Assembly (NCBI GenBank): GCA_024280455.1
Contig: JAJRQC010000004.1
Coordinates: 1 to 41,710, forward strand
Length of the DNA stretch: 41,710 nt
Direction of reading: 5' to 3'
Origin: Deltaproteobacteria bacterium
Lineage (GTDB): Bacteria > Desulfobacterota > Desulfobulbia > Desulfobulbales > Desulfobulbaceae
Below, piece after piece: positions 31,925 to 41,426 of the stretch; position 1 is the stretch's first letter; each line of letters opens with the position of its first letter. The notes beneath the pieces were generated by a model. It was given only the letters and a program-made list of their open reading frames with translations, searched no databases and was not told the origin of the DNA. A program made the translations under genes and the position numbers.

Positions 31925-34618
31925 ATGATCCGAATCTCTAAAAGACACCGGCTATTTCCATTCCTGTTGCTGTTGATCATATATATTCCGTTTACGGTTC
32001 ACGCCGCTGGCAATGAGCCTATCGAGAAGGTCACCCTCCAGCTCAAATGGCTGCATCAATTCCAGTTTGCCGGTTATTATGCTGCAATTGAAAAAGGATA
32101 TTATAAAGATGCCGGACTGAACGTCGTACTCAAAGAAGGGCAGCCCGGAATGCAATTTACCAATAAAGTCGTTGCCGGCATGACGGAATACGGCATTGAG
32201 ATGCCCAGCCTTTTGCTGGAGCGGGAGCACAAAAAACCGGTCGTAGTTCTTGCGGCCATCTTTCAACATTCACCGGAGGCGATTTTTGTCCGCAAAGACT
32301 CAGGGATGAGCAACCCGCACGACCTGATCGGTAAAACCGTCATGTTGAGCCCTTTTGGAGCTCTTGAATCCAGAGCAATGTTTTATAACGAGGGTATTTC
32401 TGAAAAACAACTCAACATCGTCGAGCATTCCTGGAACATAAACGACCTGATTGACGGCACGGTCGACGCCGCAGAGGGCTATATCACGGATCGTCCTTTT
32501 ATGCTGAGAAAACGGGGTGTCCCCTATACTATAATTCGCCCGTTGACATATGGGGTCGACTTCTACGGCGACTGCCTGTTCACCTCGGTAAAAGAAGTCA
32601 AAGAACACCCGAAACGTACTCAGGCCTTTCTTGAGGCAAGTCTCAAGGGCTGGGAGTATGCAATGGCCCATCCGGAAGAGATTGTTGATCTGATCCTGCA
32701 GAAATACAGCACCCGCCTTACGCGTGAGGCCCTGCTCTTTGAAGCACAAGCCATGCAGGAGCTGTTGCAGCCGAAATTTATAGAAATCGGCCATATGAAC
32801 CCCGGCCGCTGGAAACATATCGCCGACACCCTTGTTCAGTTGAAGATGCTCAGCCCCGGGTACTCCCTGGATGGTTTTCTCTATGACCCGACGCCTGAAT
32901 CCGGTAATGGTAAGATCATGAGAATTGTCTGGATGCTTACCGGTGTAGTCATGCTCATAGCTACACTGGCACTACTTTTATTGATCTTTAACCGCAAACT
33001 CAACCGACAGGTTACCAGTCGTACTGAACATCTCCTGCTTGAAGTTACAGAACGAGAAAAAGTAGAGAAAAACTTAAAGGCCAATGAATCATTTTTAAAT
33101 TCCGTTATTGAAAACATCCCCAACATGATCTTTGTCAAGGAGACTGAAGAGCTCCGTTACGTCCGTATCAACAAGACCGGAGAAGAGCTTCTCGGCTATG
33201 CCACTGAAGATTTTGTCGGCAGGAACGATTATGATCTTTTCCCTAAAGAAGAGGCCGATTTCTTTACCCGAAAGGACCGGGACGTTCTACAAAATAAAAT
33301 CATGGTAGACATCCCGGAAGAAACTATACAGACCAGGGACAAGGGGTCACGAATACTGCATACTAAAAAAATCCCCATTCTCAATGAACAGGGAGAACCG
33401 GAATTTCTCCTGGGTATATCCGAAGATATCACAGAGCATCAGCAGGCGGCGGAAGAAAAAAAAATGCTGGCCGCAAAGCTGCGTCAGGCACAGAAAATGG
33501 AATCGATAGGAACTCTGGCCGGCGGCATTGCCCACGACTTCAACAATATTCTTACAGCGATTTACGGCTATGCCGAACTGGCCCGGATGGAGATAACCAG
33601 ACCGGAGAAAGCTGAAAAATATATCAAGGAAATACTCCAGGGTGCCGACCGGGCCAGAGAACTGGTGAACCAGATTCTCACGTTCAGCAGAAAGGGTGAA
33701 CGGATTCTTAAACCACTTCACGTTCAGTCCATTATCAAAGAGGCATTTAAACTCTTACGTTCTACCCTGCCGACAACGATTGAGATCACCCAGGACATCA
33801 ACCCGGACTGTGACCCCGTCCTCGCCGATCCGACCGAGATTCATCAGGTGATTATGAACCTCTGCACCAACGCCTATCATGCCATGCGCCGGTCAGGAGG
33901 GGTATTATCCATTTCTGTACAGCCGGTCCACCTGGACGACTATACCTTCAGCTCGACCCTGCACCTGCAACCGGGTTCATACCTGAAAATAGAAATACAG
34001 GACACCGGCGAAGGCATGCCTGAAAAGGTCCTCGGCAGAATATTTGAACCCTATTATACGACCAAGGAACAGGGAGAGGGGACCGGGCTCGGCCTGGCCG
34101 TGGCACACGGTATAATCACCGGTCTGCACGGAGACATTACGGTTTGCAGCAATCCGGGCAAAGGGACGACATTTACCTTCTATTTACCGACAGTTACGGC
34201 ATCCGAAGAAACGATTACCGAGAGTACGCCCGAACCTCTTCCCGCCGGCAGTGAACGGATCCTGATTGTCGATGACGACGAGGCCATAATTCATATGGAA
34301 CAGCAGATGCTTTCAAGCCTGGGCTATACAGTCACACCCTTTACCGACAGTGAAGAATGCCTGAAATTCTTCCAGGAGCATCCGGAAGAATTCGACGTGA
34401 TCATCACCGACATGACCATGCCCGGCATGACCGGCGATATATTTGCTAAAGAGGTGCTCAAAATACGGCCCGACATGCCGATCATTCTCTGCACCGGCTT
34501 CAGCGACCGGATTGACGAGAAAAAGGCCAAGGCAATCGGCATCGGTGAATATGTCATGAAACCGATCCTGATGAAGAATCTGGTCGGAGCCGTGCACAGG
34601 GTACTGGAAGGCTCCTGA
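31925..34618 (+). CDS. Hybrid histidine kinase with NMT1-type sensor domain
   Basis: About 897 residues from the chosen ATG (AGGA upstream); an ATG 16 codons earlier is possible. Order: signal sequence (1-27), periplasmic NMT1/ThiY-like binding domain (about 30-290, VTLQLKWLHQFQFAGYYAA), membrane helix (about 333-355), PAS (about 385-500), HisKA with His537 (GGIAHDFNNILTAIYGYAE), HATPase_c (NLCTNAYHAMR, GTGLGLAVAHGI) and receiver with Asp829 (VIITDMTMPGMTG). NMT1 domains bind thiamine precursors, pyrimidines or sulfonates in transporters; here one serves as a sensor. The catalytic half is very like the kinase at 13494, so the two are paralogues. There is no response regulator gene beside it. 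Confidence 0.92.
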   Translation: MIRISKRHRLFPFLLLLIIYIPFTVHAAGNEPIEKVTLQLKWLHQFQFAGYYAAIEKGYYKDAGLNVVLKEGQPGMQFTNKVVAGMTEYGIEMPSLLLEREHKKPVVVLAAIFQHSPEAIFVRKDSGMSNPHDLIGKTVMLSPFGALESRAMFYNEGISEKQLNIVEHSWNINDLIDGTVDAAEGYITDRPFMLRKRGVPYTIIRPLTYGVDFYGDCLFTSVKEVKEHPKRTQAFLEASLKGWEYAMAHPEEIVDLILQKYSTRLTREALLFEAQAMQELLQPKFIEIGHMNPGRWKHIADTLVQLKMLSPGYSLDGFLYDPTPESGNGKIMRIVWMLTGVVMLIATLALLLLIFNRKLNRQVTSRTEHLLLEVTEREKVEKNLKANESFLNSVIENIPNMIFVKETEELRYVRINKTGEELLGYATEDFVGRNDYDLFPKEEADFFTRKDRDVLQNKIMVDIPEETIQTRDKGSRILHTKKIPILNEQGEPEFLLGISEDITEHQQAAEEKKMLAAKLRQAQKMESIGTLAGGIAHDFNNILTAIYGYAELARMEITRPEKAEKYIKEILQGADRARELVNQILTFSRKGERILKPLHVQSIIKEAFKLLRSTLPTTIEITQDINPDCDPVLADPTEIHQVIMNLCTNAYHAMRRSGGVLSISVQPVHLDDYTFSSTLHLQPGSYLKIEIQDTGEGMPEKVLGRIFEPYYTTKEQGEGTGLGLAVAHGIITGLHGDITVCSNPGKGTTFTFYLPTVTASEETITESTPEPLPAGSERILIVDDDEAIIHMEQQMLSSLGYTVTPFTDSEECLKFFQEHPEEFDVIITDMTMPGMTGDIFAKEVLKIRPDMPIILCTGFSDRIDEKKAKAIGIGEYVMKPILMKNLVGAVHRVLEGS

Positions 34619-34662
34619 AACTGCAGCGCAGTTATTTCGGGAAATGTCAAACGAGTTTTACT

Positions 34663-34693
34663 GGATCCCCGACAACAGCACTCGGGGATGACG
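34663..34693. repeat. GGATCCCCGA hairpin repeat, copy C
   Basis: Starts GGATCCCCGACAACAGC and ends TCGGGGATGACG, with CCCCGA/TCGGGG arms. It is the most canonical of the three copies. Confidence 0.7.
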
Positions 34694-34740
34694 GACAGGG
34701 CAGCACTCGGGGATGACGGACAGGGCAGCACTCGGGGACG
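34676..34740 (+). repeat. 25-bp tandem repeat grown from copy C
   Basis: Two identical 25-base units starting CAGCACTCGGGGATGACG (34676-34700 and 34701-34725), plus a partial third with one change. Only the 3' half of the hairpin repeat is amplified. Confidence 0.8.
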
Positions 34741-34795
34741 AAAGCCTGGCGGTGTTTCCATTGTAGAGCTGGACTCGTAAAAAAAGATCTGCCGC

Positions 34796-36547
34796 CTATT
34801 TGCGCCGATGCCGGGACCTGCCGGCAGACAGCTTTTTATCCCCGCCCCGATTTTTTTTATGTACCCCACCCGTCAACACCTGTTTCTGCTGTTCCCGGCC
34901 CTGAAAGCTTCGCTCAACAAAACAGGAACGACCGGTCAGGGGATTCTTGCCGGTCCAGTACATAAGGGTGGAAAAGGTTGAAGGCGTGGGAGTGAAGATC
35001 TGCACCTGCCGGGGCAAAATTTTAAGTTCCTTTAAGGCAAAGCTTTTGAGTTGCTGCATATCCTTTCTACTGCAACCGGGATGGGCGGCAATGATATAGT
35101 AGGTCAGAAACTGTTTGAGTTTCGCTTTTTCGGTCAGACTGTAAAACAGCCTGCGAAACTTGAGCAGGTCTTTTGTGCCCGGTTTTCCCATACAGTCAAG
35201 CACCGAATCCACACAGTGTTCCGGGGCTATTTTCATCTGCCCCGAGACATGGTAGCGGACGATCTCTTCAAGATATCTGCGCCCGTTTTTCTGATCGGCC
35301 AGGATCATGTCGTAGCGGATTCCCGAGGCCACAAACACCTTGCGTACACCCTTTATCTTTCTGATCCCGCGCAGCAGTGCAATCTGCGGCCCATGATCAA
35401 TCGGCATACTCGGGCAGACGGCCGGGAACAGACATCGTTTTTTCCGGCACACCCCTTTGCTCAGTTTTTTTGTACATTCAAACCCAAACATGTTGGCGGT
35501 CGGGCCGCCCACATCATTGATAATCCCCTTGAATGCCGGGTGGCGGGTGAGCTGTTTTGCCTCCCTGATAATGGACGGGATACTCCGCCGGCTGATCGTC
35601 CGTCCCTGATGCACGGCAATGGCACAGAAGTTACACTCCCCATAGCAGCCCCGATGGGTCGCCAGGGAAAAACGGATGGTTTCCAGGGCCTTGACCTTGC
35701 CCATTTCCGCATCCACGGGATGAGCTTCACGTTCGAACTCCAGCTCATGGATCCGGTCAAGCTCCTCGCTGCTCAGGGTCGGCCAGGGCGGATTCTGGAT
35801 CAAAAAACGGGTGTCCTGCTGCTGGGCCAGGGGCTGAGCGGTGACGGGATCATTGTGCCGGTAAAACTCCATGAACATACGGGAAAAAACATCCTTGTCT
35901 GCGGCCGCCTCAGCATAAGAGGGCAGCAGCAAGGTCTCGTCCGGCACTTCAGGGGAGAGATAACAGAGCCCGCGCAGACGATTAGGCGAAATTTCTTTTT
36001 TTAGACAATCCGCCAGGGCTAATACAGAGTATTCGGCCATCCCATAGAGGAGATACTCGGCCTTGGCATCGACCAGAATGGATTTACGGACTTTATTTGA
36101 CCAGTAATCGTAATGGGCGACCCGGCGCAGACTGGCTTCAATGCCGCCCAGGACCAGGGGTTTTGTATTTTTGAAATATTTGCGAATAAGATTGGCATAA
36201 ATCAGAACCGCCCGGTCCGGACGCCGGGTATTCTGACCGCCGGGGGTGTAATCATCCCGTTTTCGCTTGCGGCCTGAAGCCGTCCGATTGGCCACCAGGG
36301 AATCAATGGAACCGCCGCTGATGCCCCAGAACAGCCGAGGCTCACCAAGACGGGTTATATCGGTTTTGGTCTCTACGTTTGGCTGAGCAATAATACCGAC
36401 CCGATATCCGGCCGCCACCAGCAGTTTGCCGATAACCGCCACCCCGATAAAGGGCGAGTCAATGTAGGCATCGCCGGTGACCAGGATAATATCGAGCTCT
36501 TTCCAGCCCAGTTTTTTTAATTCTGCTCGGGTTGCGGGGAGAAACAT
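34796..36547 (-). CDS. YgiQ-family radical SAM protein
   Basis: 583 residues. The Fe4S4-binding motif is RGCYGECNFCAIAVHQGR (C-x3-C-x2-C, about residues 298-305). Other YgiQ marks are GDAYIDSPFIGVAVIGKLL at the N-terminus, FWGISGGSIDSLVANRT, LGGIEASLRRVAHYDYW and NDVGGPTANMFG. The N-terminal part is a B12-binding-like domain that lacks a clear cobalamin His. E. coli YgiQ is longer; this C-terminus stops soon after a Pro/Thr-rich QIFTPTPSTFSTLMYWTGKN segment and a basic tail. The reaction is unknown. The ATG directly follows the TGA of the flavoprotein gene, so the two are translationally coupled. Confidence 0.9.
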   Translation of the reverse strand: MFLPATRAELKKLGWKELDIILVTGDAYIDSPFIGVAVIGKLLVAAGYRVGIIAQPNVETKTDITRLGEPRLFWGISGGSIDSLVANRTASGRKRKRDDYTPGGQNTRRPDRAVLIYANLIRKYFKNTKPLVLGGIEASLRRVAHYDYWSNKVRKSILVDAKAEYLLYGMAEYSVLALADCLKKEISPNRLRGLCYLSPEVPDETLLLPSYAEAAADKDVFSRMFMEFYRHNDPVTAQPLAQQQDTRFLIQNPPWPTLSSEELDRIHELEFEREAHPVDAEMGKVKALETIRFSLATHRGCYGECNFCAIAVHQGRTISRRSIPSIIREAKQLTRHPAFKGIINDVGGPTANMFGFECTKKLSKGVCRKKRCLFPAVCPSMPIDHGPQIALLRGIRKIKGVRKVFVASGIRYDMILADQKNGRRYLEEIVRYHVSGQMKIAPEHCVDSVLDCMGKPGTKDLLKFRRLFYSLTEKAKLKQFLTYYIIAAHPGCSRKDMQQLKSFALKELKILPRQVQIFTPTPSTFSTLMYWTGKNPLTGRSCFVERSFQGREQQKQVLTGGVHKKNRGGDKKLSAGRSRHRRK

Positions 36548-37804
36548 TCAACCCACCTGAATTCCTGCCGCACACCGGCCGGCCAGCCAGCCGGTGGAAA
36601 AAGCGGCCTGCAGGTTATAGCCGCCGGTATCACCCTGCAGATCCAGCAGTTCACCGGCGAGATAGAGCCCGCCGACCCGTTTCGACTCCATGGTCCTGGG
36701 ATCAACTTCACGCAGGTCCACCCCGCCTGCAGTAACAATGGCCTCGTCAAAGCCGCGGAAACCGGTTACTTCAAGCCGGAAGCTCTTGAGCCAACTTCGC
36801 AGCAGCACCCGTTGTCCGGCCAGGATTTCCCCCACCGGTTGTTCCACCTCCAGCCCGGTCTCCTGCAGGCAGACCGGCACCATCTCCCGGGCCAGCAGAC
36901 CGCGGAGAACACTTTTTAAGGGTTCATGACACCGTTTTTCAAAATCCCGCCGCAGGCGGGCATCAAGTTTCTTTTCATCAAGGGCGGGTTTCAGATCCAG
37001 AATCAGGACAACCTTTTTCCCAGCCCGGATCGCATCCACGACCTGCAGGCTCATGGTCAGGATGACCGGCCCGCTGACGCCATAATCCATAAAGACCAGT
37101 TCACCAAAAAACCGCCCTGCCCGTTTACCGTTGATCAGCAGACGGACTCCGACATTCCGCAGGTTCAGGCCCGCCATCTTTCCGGCCAGATCACCGGCGG
37201 TCACCAGTGGAACCAGGGCCGGTCGAGGCTCAACAAGCCGATGGCCGAGCGCCTGCGCCAGCCGGTAGCCGTCCCCGCTTGAGCCGGTGGCCGGATAGGA
37301 GGCGCCGCCGGTGGTCAATATTGCAGCAGCACAGGGATACGTCTTTGATCCACTCTGCACTCCGGTCAACCTGCCGTCCCGGGCAAGTACCCGGTCCACC
37401 GGGGTAGAGGTGAGAATCCGGACCCCGTTTTTCTTCAGCCACTGCTGCATGACCTTGAGCACATCCGGCGCCTTGCCGCTTTTCGGAAAGACCCGCCCGC
37501 CCCGCTCGGTGACCACCGCAAGGCCAAGCTCCTCGAAAAAAGCAATCAGTTCCGGGGCAAAAAAATGATGAAACGGTTGATGAAGGAACCGACCGTTTCG
37601 GCCGAAATGATCAATAAACTCCTGCAGATCGGCAACGTTGGTCAAGTTGCAACGCCCCTTTCCCGAAATGCAGATCTTGCGTCCGGGTCGCTTCATTTTC
37701 TCCAGCAGCAGAACACCTGCACCTGCAGCGGCAGCCTGCCCGGCGGCCATCAATCCGGCCGCACCGCCGCCAATTACGATAACCTGCGGCCGCTGTTCAC
37801 GCAT
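36548..37804 (-). CDS. HI0933-family NAD(P)/FAD flavoprotein
   Basis: 418 residues. The dinucleotide fold is clear (VIVIGGGAAGLMAAGQAAAAG), followed by the family motifs KMKRPGRKICISGKGRCNLT and RVFPKSGKAPDVL, and near the C-terminus VTAGGVDLREVDPRTMESK and DLQGDTGGYNLQAAFSTG. This is the HI0933/YhiN family, predicted oxidoreductases without a firmly known substrate. It overlaps the antiporter gene upstream by 8 bases and abuts the radical SAM gene downstream. G+C-rich like the rest of this operon. Confidence 0.92.
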   Translation of the reverse strand: MREQRPQVIVIGGGAAGLMAAGQAAAAGAGVLLLEKMKRPGRKICISGKGRCNLTNVADLQEFIDHFGRNGRFLHQPFHHFFAPELIAFFEELGLAVVTERGGRVFPKSGKAPDVLKVMQQWLKKNGVRILTSTPVDRVLARDGRLTGVQSGSKTYPCAAAILTTGGASYPATGSSGDGYRLAQALGHRLVEPRPALVPLVTAGDLAGKMAGLNLRNVGVRLLINGKRAGRFFGELVFMDYGVSGPVILTMSLQVVDAIRAGKKVVLILDLKPALDEKKLDARLRRDFEKRCHEPLKSVLRGLLAREMVPVCLQETGLEVEQPVGEILAGQRVLLRSWLKSFRLEVTGFRGFDEAIVTAGGVDLREVDPRTMESKRVGGLYLAGELLDLQGDTGGYNLQAAFSTGWLAGRCAAGIQVG

Positions 37805-39929
37805 CGGAAAGCCCTTCCTCGGGAGTATAGATTACAAAAACCGGGTTTTTACAGTTGCTGACCACGCTGTTGGCCAGAGAGCCGAAAAACATCCGCTGAA
37901 TTTTATGCCGCCTGGCCGCAGTCATCACAATCAGGTCATGATATCGGGCCGCCTCAAGAATGATTTCCAGCCGTGAATCTGCGGCTTCCACCTGAATCCG
38001 GGTATCGGTGTCGACAAGATGCATCTCCAGCCACTGGTTCAACTGTTTCTCACTGGCTGCGATCTCCTCCCGGGAACAGTCGGCATGGAGCATCTGCAGA
38101 AAGGTAATGTGCGGATGCCCGACTGTAGCCATGGCCTCACAGACCGGCAGCAACTCCTCAAGCTCCTGAGGAAAGAGAAACGGGACCAGCAACCGTTTGC
38201 AGGACAGGGTGCCTATAAAACGAACCGCAATAACCGGGCACAACACGTTGGCGGCCACCTGGTCCAGCACCTTCTGAAAGACCAGGGGATTTCTTCCCAG
38301 CGGATAGCCGAGCACCACGGCCCGGGCGTTATTGTATTCAACGGCTGAAGTCAGCCCGGAAGCCACGGTGTCATAAATCACCTCGGTCTGCAGGGAATAA
38401 CCAAGACTTTCCACTTCATCCTTTTCCGGCAGGAACAGGGATTCAATTTCCTCATGGGTCAGGGTTTCCTTTTCAGACTTGTCAAACACCCGCACACACA
38501 TGGGATGGGCATGATAGTAATGGGCGAGAATCACCGCAATCCGGGCCAGACTGCGGGAGGTCGTCGTATGACTGGCCCCGAACACGACTACACCTGAACT
38601 GTTTGCCGCCGGATGCAGCGGCTCGCCTTCCCAGGGTGCCAGACTGACCCCGTCGGGACTCTTTATCCAGAGATCACAGGCCCGTCCGGTCCGACCACCG
38701 CATTCGGGCCGAAGCTGTTCTCCTTCGACTTCCCCCCCCTTTTCCAGCGTATATCGGACCAGCAGGGGACCGATGAGTTCGGAAAGCACCACGCCGGCCA
38801 GGACAACCGGAGTTATGACGGTGGCCCATGAGGAAATCTGCGGATCACTTGAAATCATGAACACAAGCCCGATGGCCACTCCGGCCTGGGGAATCAGAGC
38901 CAGCCCCATGTAATTACGCACTATGGGCGGGGCTCCGGACAGGAAAGCGCCCAGCCAGGAACCAAAATATTTCCCGATAATGCGGACGACAAAATACACC
39001 AGACCGACCCAGCCGGCCAGCTTGAGGGCGGCAATATCAAGATGCACCCCGGCCAGGGTAAAAAACAGCACATAAATGGGGGGCTCAAAGGCGTTGATGG
39101 CCCTGAAGAGGCGCACATCCCGCTCGGCCCGGTTGATAATAATAAAACCGGCCATCATACCGGCCAACAGGGGAGAGAGGTTGAGCATACGGGTTGTCTC
39201 GCCGCAGATCAGCAGTAGAGCCAGACCGGCGGTGAGCATTTCTCCCCGATTATGGAGTTTATGGAGGACAAAATCAATCAACAGACCGGTAATAACCCCG
39301 GCCACCACCGAAAAACCAATTTCAGCAAAAGAAGCCAGCACCGCCCCCATGGCCGAACCATCTCCCGGCCCCACCAGCTGATGACTGGCGGAAACCGCCA
39401 TCCCGAAAATCAGGATCGCCAACCCGTCATCCACCGCGACCACGGCCATGAGCGTGGCCGTAAGCGATCCACGGGCACCAAGTTCCCGGACCACATGGAG
39501 GACAGCCGCCGGCGCGGTAGCCACGGCAACCGCGCCAAGAAGCAGGGAAAGCACAAGATGATCCCGGATGACCCCTTCGGGTCCCCCCACCAGCAGAACA
39601 GTGACAAAGGTTGCAACCGCAACCAGAACAAAGGTTGCAACGGCCTGGATAACCGCAATATACCCGACATCTTTTGCCACCGAACCCAGCCGCCGCAGTT
39701 CGATATGTTCACCAATGCCGAAGGCGATCAGCATCAGCGCAATCTGGGTAAAATGATCGAGTTTATGGCCGACCGTTTCCATGGTCAGCAGGCCGAATCC
39801 GGACGGCCCCAGCACCAGACCGGCCAGGATAAATCCAGTCACCGAGGGCAGACGGATCATCTGGGCGAGCTTGGCAACCAGGAGTCCGGCGGCGAGAAGA
39901 ACGGCTATGGCAAGGGTGGCTTCATTCAT
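37797..39929 (-). CDS. CPA2 cation:proton antiporter with C-terminal Usp region
   Basis: 710 residues. The first 385 or so hold about 12 membrane helices of the Kef/NhaA-like CPA2 type (IRLPSVTGFILAGLVLGPSG; the ion-binding region VVAVDDGLAILIFG). The C-terminal 280 residues are soluble and look like two universal stress protein domains; the second is better preserved (RLLVPFLFPQELEELLPV, HDLIVMTAARRHKIQRMFFG, SLANSVVSNCKNPVFVIY). Usp regions in such transporters bind nucleotides and gate transport. It exchanges Na+ or K+ for H+. The start overlaps the upstream gene by 4 bases (ATGA). A KTN/RCK domain is absent. Confidence 0.92.
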   Translation of the reverse strand: MNEATLAIAVLLAAGLLVAKLAQMIRLPSVTGFILAGLVLGPSGFGLLTMETVGHKLDHFTQIALMLIAFGIGEHIELRRLGSVAKDVGYIAVIQAVATFVLVAVATFVTVLLVGGPEGVIRDHLVLSLLLGAVAVATAPAAVLHVVRELGARGSLTATLMAVVAVDDGLAILIFGMAVSASHQLVGPGDGSAMGAVLASFAEIGFSVVAGVITGLLIDFVLHKLHNRGEMLTAGLALLLICGETTRMLNLSPLLAGMMAGFIIINRAERDVRLFRAINAFEPPIYVLFFTLAGVHLDIAALKLAGWVGLVYFVVRIIGKYFGSWLGAFLSGAPPIVRNYMGLALIPQAGVAIGLVFMISSDPQISSWATVITPVVLAGVVLSELIGPLLVRYTLEKGGEVEGEQLRPECGGRTGRACDLWIKSPDGVSLAPWEGEPLHPAANSSGVVVFGASHTTTSRSLARIAVILAHYYHAHPMCVRVFDKSEKETLTHEEIESLFLPEKDEVESLGYSLQTEVIYDTVASGLTSAVEYNNARAVVLGYPLGRNPLVFQKVLDQVAANVLCPVIAVRFIGTLSCKRLLVPFLFPQELEELLPVCEAMATVGHPHITFLQMLHADCSREEIAASEKQLNQWLEMHLVDTDTRIQVEAADSRLEIILEAARYHDLIVMTAARRHKIQRMFFGSLANSVVSNCKNPVFVIYTPEEGLSDA

Positions 39930-40321
39930 GGCTTCACATCATCAAAACGTTTTCGTATCATCTTTTGCTGATGTCTGTTTTCTTTCGGTAACAGGGTCAG
40001 GAGCTCCTGCATATATCGGTCAAGAACCCGGCCGATCGGTTCCCGCTCTTCAGGCGGTTTCTTTTTCTGCTGCTCTTCATGTTCAACCGCCAGGGCTGAA
40101 AACGCCAGCGCAACCCGTTCTCCGTCATCAAGCAGCAGAGCGGCCCATAACAGCTGATCCACCCGGGGATTGATTTTCGGATCCTGCATCCAGAACGACG
40201 GCGGCAGCTTGACCACCCCCAGTTTTTTGGTGATGGCAATGTCGAATATCCGCCTGAGCTGATCCGGCGCAACCGTATTACCCCGGGCAATTTCATTAAA
40301 CAGTTCAGAAAACATTTTCAT
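39926..40321 (-). CDS. Unknown 131-residue protein in the dinB operon
   Basis: Family not recognised. Mostly helical, with a hydrophobic core stretch (RVDQLLWAALLLDDGERVALAFSALAVEHEE), a charged linker (QQKKKPPEEREP) and a basic tail. The N-terminal FSELFNEIARGNTVAPDQLRRIFD looks like a short helical pair. No signal peptide. It overlaps dinB by 17 bases and the antiporter by 4, so it is certainly translated within this operon if the neighbours are. The start codon lies in the last codons of dinB. Confidence 0.72.
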   Translation of the reverse strand: MKMFSELFNEIARGNTVAPDQLRRIFDIAITKKLGVVKLPPSFWMQDPKINPRVDQLLWAALLLDDGERVALAFSALAVEHEEQQKKKPPEEREPIGRVLDRYMQELLTLLPKENRHQQKMIRKRFDDVKP

Positions 40322-41426
40322 TTTCCCCAGGGCGACCGGCCGGTGGTGGAAAGGGTAAGGGCAACTGGCAAAATGATCTTTTTTTGTTTTGTTCCGTCTG
40401 AAAATTCGTCACCGTTACCCCGAGAAGACGAACTTTTTTCCTGCCCGCTTCGGTCGCGGCCAGCAACTGCGGAATCTGCGCCATTATATCCGATGTTGTG
40501 CAAAACAAACAACCGGAAGTACGAGAGCGGGTTACTGTCACAAAGTCGTGATAACGCACCTTGAGAACCAGGGTCCGCCCCCGCAGCTGTTTTTTCCGGA
40601 GCGCGGATTCAACCCGACTGGCCTGCTGTGATAAAATCTGCAGCATCTGTTCTCTGCACTGCAGATCTTCTTTAAAGGTAACTTCACTGCCCACGGATTT
40701 TCGCCCACGGCGAGGCCGCACCGGCCGACAATCAATCCCACGGACGATCTCATAAAAAAAGCTGCCCGACTTACCGAAGATCTCGATCAACTCAGACCGG
40801 GAATATCGAACCAGATCAGCTCCCTGCCTGATGCCCATGGCCAGCATCCGCTGTTCCGTGACCCGGCCGACCCCAAAAAATTTTCGCACCGGCAGCCGGC
40901 GGACAAACGGAACGGCCTGCTCCGGGGTGATAACAGTCAAACCGTTTGGTTTGTTCAGGTCCGAGGCCACCTTGGCCAGAAATTTATTACAGGACACCCC
41001 GGCCGAAGCGGTCAGGCCGGTTTGTGCATAAATATCCTGCCTGATCGCATGAGCGGTCCAGGTTGCCGACGGAATTCCCCGGATATTTTCCGTTACATCA
41101 AGAAAGGCCTCATCCAGCGACAAAGGCTCGATCAATTCGGCATAGTTACTGAAAATTGCCATGATCTGCTGTGAGATTTCGGAATATCGTTCCTTGCGCG
41201 GCCGGACAAATTCAGCCCGGGGGCAAAGCCTGTATGCTCCGGCACAACTCATGGCCGAATGAATACCAAAGGTTCTTGCCTCGTAGGAGCAGGCAGCCAC
41301 CACCCCGCGCCCGGCAGGATCACCTCCGACAATCACCGGCCGTCCCCGCAGTGCGGGGGCGTCCAACTGTTCCACCGAGGCGAAAAAGGCGTCCATGTCG
41401 ATATGGATGATTTTACGCTGCGCCAT
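40305..41426 (-). CDS. dinB: DNA polymerase IV
   Basis: Y-family translesion polymerase, 373 residues. The catalytic acids are all present: Asp10 in HIDMDAFFASVE, and Asp105/Glu106 in PLSLDEAFLDVT. It also has SYEARTFGIHSAMS and GVSCNKFLAKVASDLNKPNG of the palm/fingers and the helix-hairpin-helix region RKFFGVGRVTEQRM. The C-terminus carries QLPLPF, which resembles the hexapeptide that binds the sliding clamp. No LexA box is recognised upstream, and the ribosome site is weak. First gene of an operon of five overlapping or abutting genes. Confidence 0.95.
   Translation of the reverse strand: MAQRKIIHIDMDAFFASVEQLDAPALRGRPVIVGGDPAGRGVVAACSYEARTFGIHSAMSCAGAYRLCPRAEFVRPRKERYSEISQQIMAIFSNYAELIEPLSLDEAFLDVTENIRGIPSATWTAHAIRQDIYAQTGLTASAGVSCNKFLAKVASDLNKPNGLTVITPEQAVPFVRRLPVRKFFGVGRVTEQRMLAMGIRQGADLVRYSRSELIEIFGKSGSFFYEIVRGIDCRPVRPRRGRKSVGSEVTFKEDLQCREQMLQILSQQASRVESALRKKQLRGRTLVLKVRYHDFVTVTRSRTSGCLFCTTSDIMAQIPQLLAATEAGRKKVRLLGVTVTNFQTEQNKKRSFCQLPLPFPPPAGRPGENENVF

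Noticed and set aside
35051-36004. 317-residue open frame on the plus strand
   Set aside because: Antisense to the YgiQ-type gene, with no family features.
39252-39971. 239-residue open frame on the plus strand
   Set aside because: Antisense to the antiporter; composition (His/Gln/Asn/Arg-rich, no hydrophobic core) marks it as a shadow.
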